Shown here: piece after piece, positions 1 to 7,376 of the stretch
Numbering within the stretch: position 1 is the first letter of the stretch
Layout: each line of letters begins with the position of its first letter
Origin: an uncultured Clostridia bacterium
GTDB taxonomy: Bacteria > Bacillota > Clostridia > Christensenellales > CAG-138
Length of the DNA: 45,751 nucleotides
Direction: 5' to 3'
Assembly: GCA_944336475.1 (NCBI GenBank)
Contig: CALVLD010000017.1
Coordinates: 1 to 45,751 of the forward strand
The notes under the pieces: model-generated
What the model was told of the DNA's origin: nothing
Databases searched by the model: none
Seen by the model: only the letters and a program-made list of their open reading frames with translations
Made by a program: the position numbers and the translations under genes

Positions 1-222
1 TTCCACCGTCCTGCCCTGACCGTCTGTAGCACGAAACGCCCCCGCACGGGCGTAGGGGCATTTCCACCGTCCTGCCCTGACCGTCTGTAGCACGAAACGC
101 CCCCGCACGGGCGTAGGGGCATTTCCACCGTCCTGCCCTGACCGTCTGTAGCACGAAACGCCCCCGCACGGGCGTAGGGGCATTTCCACCGTCCTGCCCC
201 CGACCGTCTGTAGCACGAAACG
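1..222. repeat. 61-bp tandem repeat array (3.7 copies)
   Basis: Three identical 61-bp units lie at 1-61, 62-122 and 123-183. A fourth, partial unit (184-222) differs by a small T-to-CC change and then diverges. Each unit contains a GC-rich inverted element (GCCCC ... GGGGC) that could fold into a hairpin. The array is cut by the left edge of the window, so the true copy number is unknown. It lies just downstream of the minus-strand AIM24-family gene. No open reading frame worth calling runs through it. It is not CRISPR-like, because the whole unit is conserved with no variable spacer. Confidence 0.95.
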
Positions 223-259
223 ACCCGGACGCATGCTTCATAAGGGGAACGAGGCGGCG

Positions 260-937
260 TCAGTTGCCTGTGGGAATATAGGGTCTGATGGATCTTGCGA
301 TATTGTAGATCGGCATTGTCTGTAGCCAAACACGCCCCGGACCCGTCAGCACGGTATTGAACAGTCCCTCGCCGCCGAACAGAACGTTCTTTGCGCCGGA
401 TACCTGTTGTATCTCCATCTGCACGCTTGTAGAGAACCCTGCGACATTGCCGGTGTCCACAACCAGCTTCTGCCCGGGCTTCAGATCATATTCAATCAGT
501 GCGCCGTCTATCTCAACGAACGCAATGCCTTGGCCTGAGAGCCGCTGCATTATAAATCCCTCGCCGCCGAATATGCCTGCCCCGAGCCGCTTATGGAAGT
601 GTATGGACAAATCCACCCCATCCTCCGAGGCAAGGAATGCGTTCTTCTGCACTATCATTTCCTGCCCCGGCTCAATGGCTATTGGGCGTATCTCTCCTGG
701 GAAGCTGGAACCGAATGCTATCATGCCCTCGCCGCCCCTTGCGGTGTAGTGATTCTGAAACATGCTCTCACCCGAAAACGCTCTGGAGAACATCCGCCCC
801 AGACCGCCTCCCAGGGTCTCCATCTGCATATTGGGACTCATCCACGCCATGGAACCCCTTTCGGTTATCATCTTTTCGCCGTCGTCCAATCTACAGACGA
901 CCACGGGGAAGTTTCCGCCCCTGATCTCGTAACGCAT
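260..937 (-). CDS. AIM24 / TIGR00266 family protein
   Basis: The protein is 225 aa and begins MRYEIRGG. The ATG at 937 was chosen over upstream starts because AGGAGG lies just before it. Repeated glycine-rich beta segments (GGGLGRMF, FGGEGFIMQRLSG, FGGEGLFNTVLTGPG) and the C-terminal RVWLQTMP are typical of the AIM24/TIGR00266 beta-barrel family, which is about this length in bacteria. The molecular role of the bacterial members is not established; they are soluble, with no signal peptide or membrane segment seen here. The gene stands alone, with two candidate promoters upstream (1012-1053) and the 61-bp repeat array downstream. Family assignment is firm; function is unknown. Confidence 0.9.
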   Translation of the reverse strand: MRYEIRGGNFPVVVCRLDDGEKMITERGSMAWMSPNMQMETLGGGLGRMFSRAFSGESMFQNHYTARGGEGMIAFGSSFPGEIRPIAIEPGQEMIVQKNAFLASEDGVDLSIHFHKRLGAGIFGGEGFIMQRLSGQGIAFVEIDGALIEYDLKPGQKLVVDTGNVAGFSTSVQMEIQQVSGAKNVLFGGEGLFNTVLTGPGRVWLQTMPIYNIARSIRPYIPTGN

Positions 938-1011
938 CGATTTCCTCCTGTTTAATGATGATGTTATGCGGATCCACGGACGATACCCCGCGTCCTGCCG
1001 CCTCAATCCGT

Positions 1012-1053
1012 ATTGTATCAGCATATTGTACAAATTTCAATATATGTAAACAA
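1012..1053 (-). promoter_or_regulatory. Two overlapping sigma-A-type promoters for the AIM24-family gene
   Basis: On the minus strand, TTGAAA (1035-1040) and TACAAT (1012-1017) are separated by 17 bp. A second pair, TTGTTT (1048-1053) and TACAAT (1025-1030), also has a 17-bp spacer. The two are offset by 13 bp and both face the AIM24-family gene. They lie immediately downstream of the guaD terminator. Confidence 0.6.
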
Positions 1054-1056
1054 AAC

Positions 1057-1083
1057 ATAAAAACGCACCCACATGGGATGCGT
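1057..1083 (-). terminator. Rho-independent terminator after guaD
   Basis: Minus-strand stem ACGCA(T)CCCA / TGGGTGCGT with a very short loop, followed by a run of T. It begins 19 nt past the guanine deaminase stop codon and closes the hydA-guaD transcription unit. Confidence 0.75.
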
Positions 1084-1101
1084 CGTTCGCATACCGAGGT
1101 A

Positions 1102-2361
1102 TTATTTGACCGATGTCGTGCCGGAACCGTTCCAGACCATCTTTATGTCAACGGGCTCCATGCGGTAGAGTATCCGCTCGAACCGCTCGACAAGCGGCAG
1201 CTCATTGCTGAATCCGAGGCGGCTGTCGTCTATCGCAATGGCATGGAACTCATTGCCTGCGGCAAAACCAGTGCCCTCGCCGAAGTATACGGCGGCTGCG
1301 CTCGTGGCAAGGAAGAACGCTTCTGCGCAGGTTAGGAATGCCTCCTGCTTGAATGTATGTATCCAGTTGAGCTTGGAGGCCCTTATGGCGCCGACTATCA
1401 CACGGGGCATGAACAGCGATGCGCCTGCGCATATGTCGGAGCCCATCGCAACGTTTATGCCCTCGTCAATGAAGCGTCGCACGGGCATTATTCCGGATGC
1501 GATGTCGATGTTTGAAAGCGGACAGTGTATTGCCCAAACGCTCTTCTTCGCCATGACACGCCTCTCCTCCTCATCGGAGTAGACGCAGTGACCCATCAGA
1601 GCGCCTTTTTCAAACAAGCCTGCCTGCAGATAGCTGTCCCAATAACCCCTTCCCGTCGGCCAGAGATCCTTGACCCATGCGACCTCATCGGGATTTTCGG
1701 ATATGTGGGACTGAACCGTAAGGCCGGTCTCCCTTGCAAGCTCCCCGAGCGCAAACAGCAGCGCATCGGTACAGGCAGGGGTGAACCTCGGCGTGATTAT
1801 GGGACGTATGCGGCCGAAGTCCTTACAGCCATCTATGAAACGCCTTGTCTCGGAGAGGCTCGCTTCGGTATCCTCGCATAAGAAATCGGGACAGTTGCGA
1901 TCCATATTCACCTTGCCCACGAAGCCCGACACGCCACGCTCCTCCAGTATTCGGGCGAGCAGCAGCGATGAGTCCGTATGTAGTGAGGAGAACACCGCCG
2001 CTCTTGTCGTGCCGCCGGAGATCATCTCGTCGGCAAGCCGCCTGTAGGAGTTTTCCGCATAGGTGATGTCGGCATATCTCGACTCCTCCGGGAAAACGTA
2101 CCTGTTCAGCCATTCCAAAAGCTGAAGATCCATCCCACGCCCAAGCATCGTGTACTGAGGCGCATGCAGATGCATATCGCAGAATGCCTGGGTGAGTATC
2201 ATGTCGCCCAGATCGACCTCATCGAACTCTCCCTCTGGCCGAGCGGCGTAGACGCCCGTTACCCGGCCCTCGTCAGAAACGGCGACATAGCCATGCTCGA
2301 TACAGACGAGCTCCCCGAACACGGGCGCATGGACAATATTGCCCTTGAATAATGTTGCCAT
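1102..2361 (-). CDS. guaD: Guanine deaminase
   Basis: A 419-aa amidohydrolase that deaminates guanine to xanthine in the cytoplasm (purine salvage/catabolism). Metal-site and family motifs: DMHLHAPQY (His64, His66), the segment FPEESRYAD typical of guanine deaminases, QSHISEN (His219), MGHCVYSDEE (His258), HCPLSN, and MGSDICAG (Asp309). The start at 2361 (MATLF) is preceded by GGAGGG; the open frame extends 11 codons further without a better ribosome-binding site. It follows hydA by 10 bp, so the two are almost certainly co-transcribed. The SsnA-type aminohydrolases are the alternative, but the HAPQY and FPEESRY motifs fit guanine deaminase better. Confidence 0.93.
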   Translation of the reverse strand: MATLFKGNIVHAPVFGELVCIEHGYVAVSDEGRVTGVYAARPEGEFDEVDLGDMILTQAFCDMHLHAPQYTMLGRGMDLQLLEWLNRYVFPEESRYADITYAENSYRRLADEMISGGTTRAAVFSSLHTDSSLLLARILEERGVSGFVGKVNMDRNCPDFLCEDTEASLSETRRFIDGCKDFGRIRPIITPRFTPACTDALLFALGELARETGLTVQSHISENPDEVAWVKDLWPTGRGYWDSYLQAGLFEKGALMGHCVYSDEEERRVMAKKSVWAIHCPLSNIDIASGIMPVRRFIDEGINVAMGSDICAGASLFMPRVIVGAIRASKLNWIHTFKQEAFLTCAEAFFLATSAAAVYFGEGTGFAAGNEFHAIAIDDSRLGFSNELPLVERFERILYRMEPVDIKMVWNGSGTTSVK

Positions 2362-2371
2362 AGACCCTCCT

Positions 2372-3760
2372 TTACCATCTTTTTGCGGCGGCACGGGGAA
2401 CGAATCTGCCCTGTGCGCCGCCCACTATCTCGCCGTTTTGCACCGCCAAATTCCCGTTTAGCAGCACATCTCGGGCGCGTCCCTTTACGGTCATGCCTTC
2501 AAAGGGGGTGTTATCGCACCTGTGGAAATGATTTGTATCCGTCAGAGTATCCTCATATGCGGGATCCCATACAACTATGTCCGCATGGGAGCCTGCGGCA
2601 ATGGTGCCGTAACCCTTCATGCCGAATGCCGCAGCCGCATTGTAGGAGAGCAGCCTTGCCATGTCGATAGGCGTAATACGGCCGGAGCCGTCCGCCACGC
2701 AATAGGTGTATATGAGCCTGGCCCTGTCGCCCACACCCACGCCGCCGTTGGGGGTTCTTGTAAAGTCCTTCTCACCGAGTCGCTTGTCGCAATAATTAAA
2801 GGAGCAGTGATCCGTGCCTATAAAATCCACCGCGCCTGCCGCAACCGCCTTTCGCAGCGCACGGCAGTCCTCCGCCTTGCGCAAAGGGGGACTCATCACA
2901 TACTTCAGTCCGTTTTGACGGGCGTAGCAGTCGTCGGTGAGCAGCAGATACTGAGGACACGTTTCAACATACACCCTCTGTCCGCGGGAGCGAGCACGGC
3001 GAACCTCCTCCAACCCGTCACGAGTGGAGAGGTGTACCACCCAACAGGGCGATTGGGCAAGTTGGGCTATGCGCATGAGACGGGCAACGGCCTCCGCCTC
3101 AACGCATGACGGCCTTGATTTTGCGTGCGATATGGGTAAGGTGCGCTCGTCATCGCTCATCTCGCCTATGAGGGTGTCTATAATGCTGCGGTTTTCACAG
3201 TGGACGCCGCATAGTCCTCCGTGGCAGGAGATGTCTTTCAGCGCAAGATATATCTCCCCGTCCGTCTTATAAAGGCCGTCGTACACCATGTACAGTTTAA
3301 AGCTGGTAACTCCCCGCTCTACCATTACGGGTATCTCCGCAGCGGTGGCCTCGTTCCAGTCGGCTATCGCCATGTGGAATCCGTAGTTGCAGTAGGAGCC
3401 CTCGGCCTTTGCATGCCACTCGTCAAGGGCTGAGCCGAGCGTGCCGCCCGTGGACTGCGTGGCAAAATCGAGCACGCATGTGGTGCCGCCCAGCAACGCC
3501 GCCCTGCTGCCGGATACAAAATCATCCGCAGTGCGGACACCGTCGCCGGTAACAAGATCAAAATGCGTATGCGTATCGATAAACCCTGGGAAAACAAGAC
3601 AGCCCTCCGCATCAATGATGCGGTCATAGTCTGCGTCCGGAGCGCTGCTGCCTGCCGCCGTCGGTACAACGGTGACGACGGTATCCCCTTCGACCGTCAC
3701 ATTCGCTTGAACAAGCATGTCGGATGTGACCACCGTTCCGTTTTTAATAAGCGTTCTCAT
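2372..3760 (-). CDS. hydA: Dihydropyrimidinase / D-hydantoinase family
   Basis: A 462-aa cyclic amidohydrolase that opens dihydropyrimidine or hydantoin rings. Visible metal ligands are FIDTHTHFD (His64, His66), the lysine expected to be carbamylated in SFKLYMVYDG (Lys155), VHCEN (His187), VVHLST (His243) and FIGTDHC (Asp317). Length and motif order match the family. The start at 3760 is preceded by AGAGGAA. Pairing with guaD 10 bp downstream indicates an operon for breaking down nucleobases; related pairs (hyuA with ssnA) occur in anaerobic purine-degradation clusters, but the other genes of such clusters are absent here. The substrate therefore remains open. The leader carries a terminator-like hairpin. 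Confidence 0.92.
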   Translation of the reverse strand: MRTLIKNGTVVTSDMLVQANVTVEGDTVVTVVPTAAGSSAPDADYDRIIDAEGCLVFPGFIDTHTHFDLVTGDGVRTADDFVSGSRAALLGGTTCVLDFATQSTGGTLGSALDEWHAKAEGSYCNYGFHMAIADWNEATAAEIPVMVERGVTSFKLYMVYDGLYKTDGEIYLALKDISCHGGLCGVHCENRSIIDTLIGEMSDDERTLPISHAKSRPSCVEAEAVARLMRIAQLAQSPCWVVHLSTRDGLEEVRRARSRGQRVYVETCPQYLLLTDDCYARQNGLKYVMSPPLRKAEDCRALRKAVAAGAVDFIGTDHCSFNYCDKRLGEKDFTRTPNGGVGVGDRARLIYTYCVADGSGRITPIDMARLLSYNAAAAFGMKGYGTIAAGSHADIVVWDPAYEDTLTDTNHFHRCDNTPFEGMTVKGRARDVLLNGNLAVQNGEIVGGAQGRFVPRAAAKRW

Positions 3761-3786
3761 ACCGATTCCTCTTTTGAAATAATGTA

Positions 3787-3827
3787 GAAAACCAAAGCCG
3801 AGCTTGATGTGGTATCAAGGCCGGCTT
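3787..3827 (-). terminator. Terminator-like hairpin between the Na/Pi transporter and hydA
   Basis: Minus-strand stem AAGCCGgcCTTGAT / ATCAAGctCGGCTT (two mismatched positions) with a 5-nt loop, followed by TTGGTTTT. The simple reading is the terminator of the upstream Na/Pi transporter gene. However, a good promoter (3853-3881) lies upstream of it, so transcripts made for hydA must also pass through it. Confidence 0.65.
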
Positions 3828-3852
3828 CGGATTAATCCCGTTCCGCAAGAGT

Positions 3853-3881
3853 ATATTATCATACGCTGTGCGAAAATGCAA
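3853..3881 (-). promoter_or_regulatory. Candidate promoter for hydA-guaD
   Basis: TTGCAT (3876-3881), 17-bp spacer, TAATAT (3853-3858) on the minus strand. Initiation near 3846 would give a leader of about 85 nt. That leader contains the perfect palindrome GGATTAATCC and the terminator-like hairpin at 3787-3827. Confidence 0.5.
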
Positions 3882-3904
3882 TATGTCTTAATGATTTTAC
3901 AATT

Positions 3905-5695
3905 CTATGCCTCCGGCAGTGCGTATTTTTCGGAGTACTCCTTGTACTCGGATTCAAACGCCTCCGATTCGCCGCCTGCGCCGTGCTTAACGGTGTCAAG
4001 GTAGCCGTGGGCATTGTAGGCGTCGTGACGCTGTAGCTGACAGACCGCAATGTTCGAGCAGTGGTCGCTTAGCCGCTCCATATTCATGAGCATATCCGAA
4101 AGAACAAACCCGAGCCGAATGGTACACTTACCCTCCTGAAGGCGAATTATGTGGCGGTTCCGTATGCGCTCGCGCAGGGAATCTATTACATCCTCAAGCG
4201 GCGCTACCTTCTGCGCACCTTCAATATCGGATGATATATAGGAGCCTATGGTAAGGCGCATTATATCGCGCAGGGCGTTGCGCATTACCGTAAGATCGGC
4301 GCATGCCGCATCGGAGAAGCGGAGAGCCTTGCTTCGCATCTCCTCGCTCGACTCCAGCAGGTTCAGCGCATGATCGCCCATGCGCTCGCAATCGCCTATG
4401 ACGTGGAGCATGTGGTTGACCTCGTGCGCATCGTTCTCGGAGAGCGGCTTGGATGAAAGCTTCACAAGGTAGGAGCCGAGCATATCCTCATATTCGTCGA
4501 GCAGCTTTTCCCCGTCACGGACTGCTGCGGCCTGCGCCGAGGAGTACGCCCCCTCATTGATTGCAAGAGCAGAAAGCACGGTGCTCTCGGCAGCCTGCAT
4601 CATGTCCTCAACACGCTTCCGACAGACCTCCACCGCAACGGCAGGCGTCGCAAGGAAACGCTCGTCGATGGGGCTGAGCCCCTCCTTCTTGACTCCCTTT
4701 TTATCGGGAACGGTAAGCTCTGCGAGGCGACAGAGCACATTGGGCATGGGGAAGAACATTATCGTTGCAAGCACATTAAACACCGTGTGGATTATGGCGA
4801 TGCCGAACTCGGAGACGCCTTCGTCGATGAACGCAAAGTCAAAGAAGGCATCCGCCGTATAGAACAGGCAGAGGAACACTATCGTACCTATTGTGTTGAA
4901 GTACAGATGCACCATCGCCGCACGGCAGGCGTTGCGGTTTGCGCCTATGCAGGAGATGAGAGCCGTCACGCAGGTGCCTATGTTGGAGCCGAGCACTATA
5001 GGGAGCGCAACGCCATATGTTATCGGTGCGTCGGAGCCGGATACGGCGGCGGCAAGGGCTATGAGTATGGCGACCGTGGCGGCGGAGCTCTGGATTATAC
5101 CGGTGAACACGGCGCCCACGATAACGCCGAATACGGGGTTGCGGAACAGGAGCAGAAGCTCCGCAAACGTCTCGCTCTCCGCAAGCGGCTCAACGGCGTC
5201 GCCCATGGTCGACATACCGAACATGAGCAGCGCAAAGCTTAAAAGTATCGTGCCGACGGTCTTGCTCTTTTCCTTCTTGGAGAATAGCAGGAGTATTATG
5301 CCGATAATCGCCATTACGGGGGAGAATGTGGAGGGCTTCATCAGCCAGAGCAGCACCGAGCTGCCCGCCTCTATTCCCGTAAGGCTCAAAAGCCAGGAGG
5401 TTATCGTCGTGCCAATGTTTGCACCCATTATTATGCCGACGACCTGACTTAGCTTCATTATACCCGAATTGACAAAGCCTACGACCATGACCGTGGTCGC
5501 CGAGGAGCTTTGAACGACGGCGGTGACGACCGCACCGAGTATGACTGCCATAAAGCGATTCTTCGTCGCCTTCTCAAGCGTTCTTTCAAGTATGCCGCCT
5601 GAGAGCTGCTCCAGATTGCTGCTCATCAGTTGCATACCGAACAGGGAGAAGGCAAGTCCGATGCAGAACAGCAGTACATTGTTCGCTATATCCAT
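3905..5695 (-). CDS. Na/Pi cotransporter family protein with PhoU-like C-terminus
   Basis: A 596-aa inner-membrane protein. The N-terminal ~330 residues hold two Na/Pi-cotransporter (PF02690) repeats, each with the signature QSSSATT (residues 62-68) or QSSAATVA (202-209), embedded in hydrophobic helices. The C-terminal ~230 residues are helical and charged, resembling PhoU, as in the bacterial YjbB/NptA-like group. It is expected to couple sodium to phosphate movement; direction and regulation are not known from sequence. The start at 5695 is preceded by CGGAGG. The gene is monocistronic, between a promoter at 5759-5786 and a terminator-like hairpin at 3787-3827. Confidence 0.92.
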   Translation of the reverse strand: MDIANNVLLFCIGLAFSLFGMQLMSSNLEQLSGGILERTLEKATKNRFMAVILGAVVTAVVQSSSATTVMVVGFVNSGIMKLSQVVGIIMGANIGTTITSWLLSLTGIEAGSSVLLWLMKPSTFSPVMAIIGIILLLFSKKEKSKTVGTILLSFALLMFGMSTMGDAVEPLAESETFAELLLLFRNPVFGVIVGAVFTGIIQSSAATVAILIALAAAVSGSDAPITYGVALPIVLGSNIGTCVTALISCIGANRNACRAAMVHLYFNTIGTIVFLCLFYTADAFFDFAFIDEGVSEFGIAIIHTVFNVLATIMFFPMPNVLCRLAELTVPDKKGVKKEGLSPIDERFLATPAVAVEVCRKRVEDMMQAAESTVLSALAINEGAYSSAQAAAVRDGEKLLDEYEDMLGSYLVKLSSKPLSENDAHEVNHMLHVIGDCERMGDHALNLLESSEEMRSKALRFSDAACADLTVMRNALRDIMRLTIGSYISSDIEGAQKVAPLEDVIDSLRERIRNRHIIRLQEGKCTIRLGFVLSDMLMNMERLSDHCSNIAVCQLQRHDAYNAHGYLDTVKHGAGGESEAFESEYKEYSEKYALPEA

Positions 5696-5758
5696 AGTTG
5701 GCCTCCGGTAGGTTTGCCTGTGCCAAAGCGTGTAACTCAGGCGCTCGAATTTGATTAT

Positions 5759-5786
5759 AACATAGACGACGGTCGGGAAAAGTCAA
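5759..5786 (-). promoter_or_regulatory. Candidate promoter for the Na/Pi transporter
   Basis: Minus strand TTGACT (5781-5786), 16-bp spacer, TATGTT (5759-5764). A TATAAT (5754-5759) overlaps but at a spacing of 21 bp. Inverted repeats GACGGTC (5768-5774) and GACCGTC (5798-5804) bracket the -35 box. Confidence 0.4.
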
Positions 5787-5817
5787 AATTCTCCGCAGAC
5801 CGTCATTTCTCAAAGCG

Positions 5818-7278
5818 TCAGTAGATGTCTCTTGCTACCTTCTCAGGCGGAGCATCCAGCCGTTCGGGATTGCTGAGATACCGCCGCATGAGCTTGAGCC
5901 CAAGTGCGTAGTAGAACCCGTCCGATATACGCTCATCAGACACCACGGTATAGTCGATGAGCCTGCGCACATTCACGGAGCCGTCGGGCCCCACCTCACG
6001 CTCATGCCGTTTTGCGCCGAATGCGAGGAACACGGGGACATTGCCAAAGTCATACAAATGGTGGAACACAGGCGGTATTCCAAGCGAACCCAGAGCGGTT
6101 ATGAATATCGAGCCGTGAAATGGACTCAGATGCAGTATTGAACGGGGTATGCAGCCAAAGTAATCGAGCACACGGAGCAGCCACACGAGGAACTTTTTGA
6201 GCAGTCCGGGCACGGCGTTGATGAGCCAAGCCAGCTTGTCAAAGCTGCTGTCAAGGGGGGTCTCCTTGGCGATACGCACCTGCTCATTGCATTTGCGATA
6301 GACATCCTCTGCGGTGTCGGAGGGCGAGAGCATGACCTTAATTATGGTTTCGGGAGACTCTGCGGTCATATCCTTTTTGACTGTCATGGCAAGCTCTATC
6401 TCATTGTCACGGGTGAATATCCTCTGTCCGCTTATAAAACGGTTGAGCGCCGGCCTCTGCGATATTACGCGCACATACGCCGCTATAATGACGTGCATAA
6501 GGCCAAATCCGTCCAGCCCCTCTGCACGCTTTTTACGCACATACGCCTCTGCCGCACCTATGTCGAACGAATCGCGGAAGTATGTCGCCGCACCGTTTCG
6601 GGAGGGCATTATGTATATGGCGACGCCGTTTATTGGGTCGAGACTGCGCACGAGCCTGCCGTCGCAGCGATCTCCCCTGCGGGGACGGACGGTCTCGGAG
6701 GTGAATCGTTTGAGCCCTGCCGACGCAGCAAACAGCGATGCCATAATCAGCAGGCAGGAGATCTCGGGCAAAGCGTCAAAGAGGCTGACGCCGCCATTGG
6801 CCCAAACGGGTATATCCTCCACCGCCAGATGGTAGACAATAGACAGACTGAATATGAGTATGAGGGGGAGGGTTGTTTTTATCCTTGCCCCGTTTACGGT
6901 CAGATCCCATATCACCCACACGGCAAAGTACAGCACGCAGCACAGCACGGCATGCCAAACGGAGTTGACGGAGGTGTTCGGTGCGCCGAGTAATGCGAAT
7001 ATCCGAGCAACAAAGAAGGCGCAGAACATGAATACCGCAAACGATGTGGTATAAAGCCTATCCCTGCCGCGAACGATTAGATTCATCGTGAAAAGTATTG
7101 CGGCAGCGGTGGGAAGCACTGCCAACAGCCACACGGATGCGGTGACGTCTAAGCCCTCGGAGCCGCCCATTGCATAGTAGACTACGCGAATGACGGCGGC
7201 GGCGAGCAAGAGCGCCGAAGAAAGCCATGTTATGGGGCTTTTCCTTGAAAGTCCGAATGTAGTATAGCGGTTATCCAT
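5818..7278 (-). CDS. Membrane protein fused to a 2-oxoacid dehydrogenase E2-like acyltransferase domain
   Basis: About 486 aa. Residues ~15-190 form six hydrophobic segments. From ~residue 215 to the end the sequence resembles the catalytic domain of dihydrolipoamide acyltransferases (PF00198, CAT fold): SLDPINGVAIYIMPSRN, MHVIIAAYVRVISQRPALNRF, ITALGSLGIPPVFHHLYDFG. The catalytic motif, DHRxxDG in true E2 enzymes, reads DERISDG here (residues 448-454), so the catalytic His is Glu. No lipoyl domain or E1/E3 genes are nearby. Role unknown; it may transfer a non-canonical acyl group or have lost catalysis. The ATG at 7278 is preferred because the in-frame ATG three codons upstream overlaps the -10 box. 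Confidence 0.8.
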   Translation of the reverse strand: MDNRYTTFGLSRKSPITWLSSALLLAAAVIRVVYYAMGGSEGLDVTASVWLLAVLPTAAAILFTMNLIVRGRDRLYTTSFAVFMFCAFFVARIFALLGAPNTSVNSVWHAVLCCVLYFAVWVIWDLTVNGARIKTTLPLILIFSLSIVYHLAVEDIPVWANGGVSLFDALPEISCLLIMASLFAASAGLKRFTSETVRPRRGDRCDGRLVRSLDPINGVAIYIMPSRNGAATYFRDSFDIGAAEAYVRKKRAEGLDGFGLMHVIIAAYVRVISQRPALNRFISGQRIFTRDNEIELAMTVKKDMTAESPETIIKVMLSPSDTAEDVYRKCNEQVRIAKETPLDSSFDKLAWLINAVPGLLKKFLVWLLRVLDYFGCIPRSILHLSPFHGSIFITALGSLGIPPVFHHLYDFGNVPVFLAFGAKRHEREVGPDGSVNVRRLIDYTVVSDERISDGFYYALGLKLMRRYLSNPERLDAPPEKVARDIY

Positions 7279-7285
7279 GTTAACC

Positions 7286-7313
7286 ATTATAACACAATGC
7301 CCCTGACTGTCAA
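7286..7313 (-). promoter_or_regulatory. Near-consensus promoter placing +1 at the start codon (leaderless candidate)
   Basis: Minus strand TTGACA (7308-7313), 16-bp spacer, perfect TATAAT (7286-7291). Only seven bases separate the -10 box from the A of the ATG at 7278, so transcription would begin on or next to the start codon. A second TTGACA lies 13 bp further upstream. Confidence 0.7.
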
Positions 7314-7376
7314 ATCAATTTGTCAAAAAAACATACACTTTGCATATATTGATACATGTAGGTCAATGAAGGGAGC

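Noticed and set aside
1..222. Array considered as CRISPR
   Set aside because: The entire 61-bp unit is identical, with no spacers, and no cas genes are nearby.
5818..7278. Annotation as a pyruvate dehydrogenase E2 component
   Set aside because: No lipoyl domain, the catalytic His is replaced, the N-terminus is membrane-embedded, and no partner genes are present.
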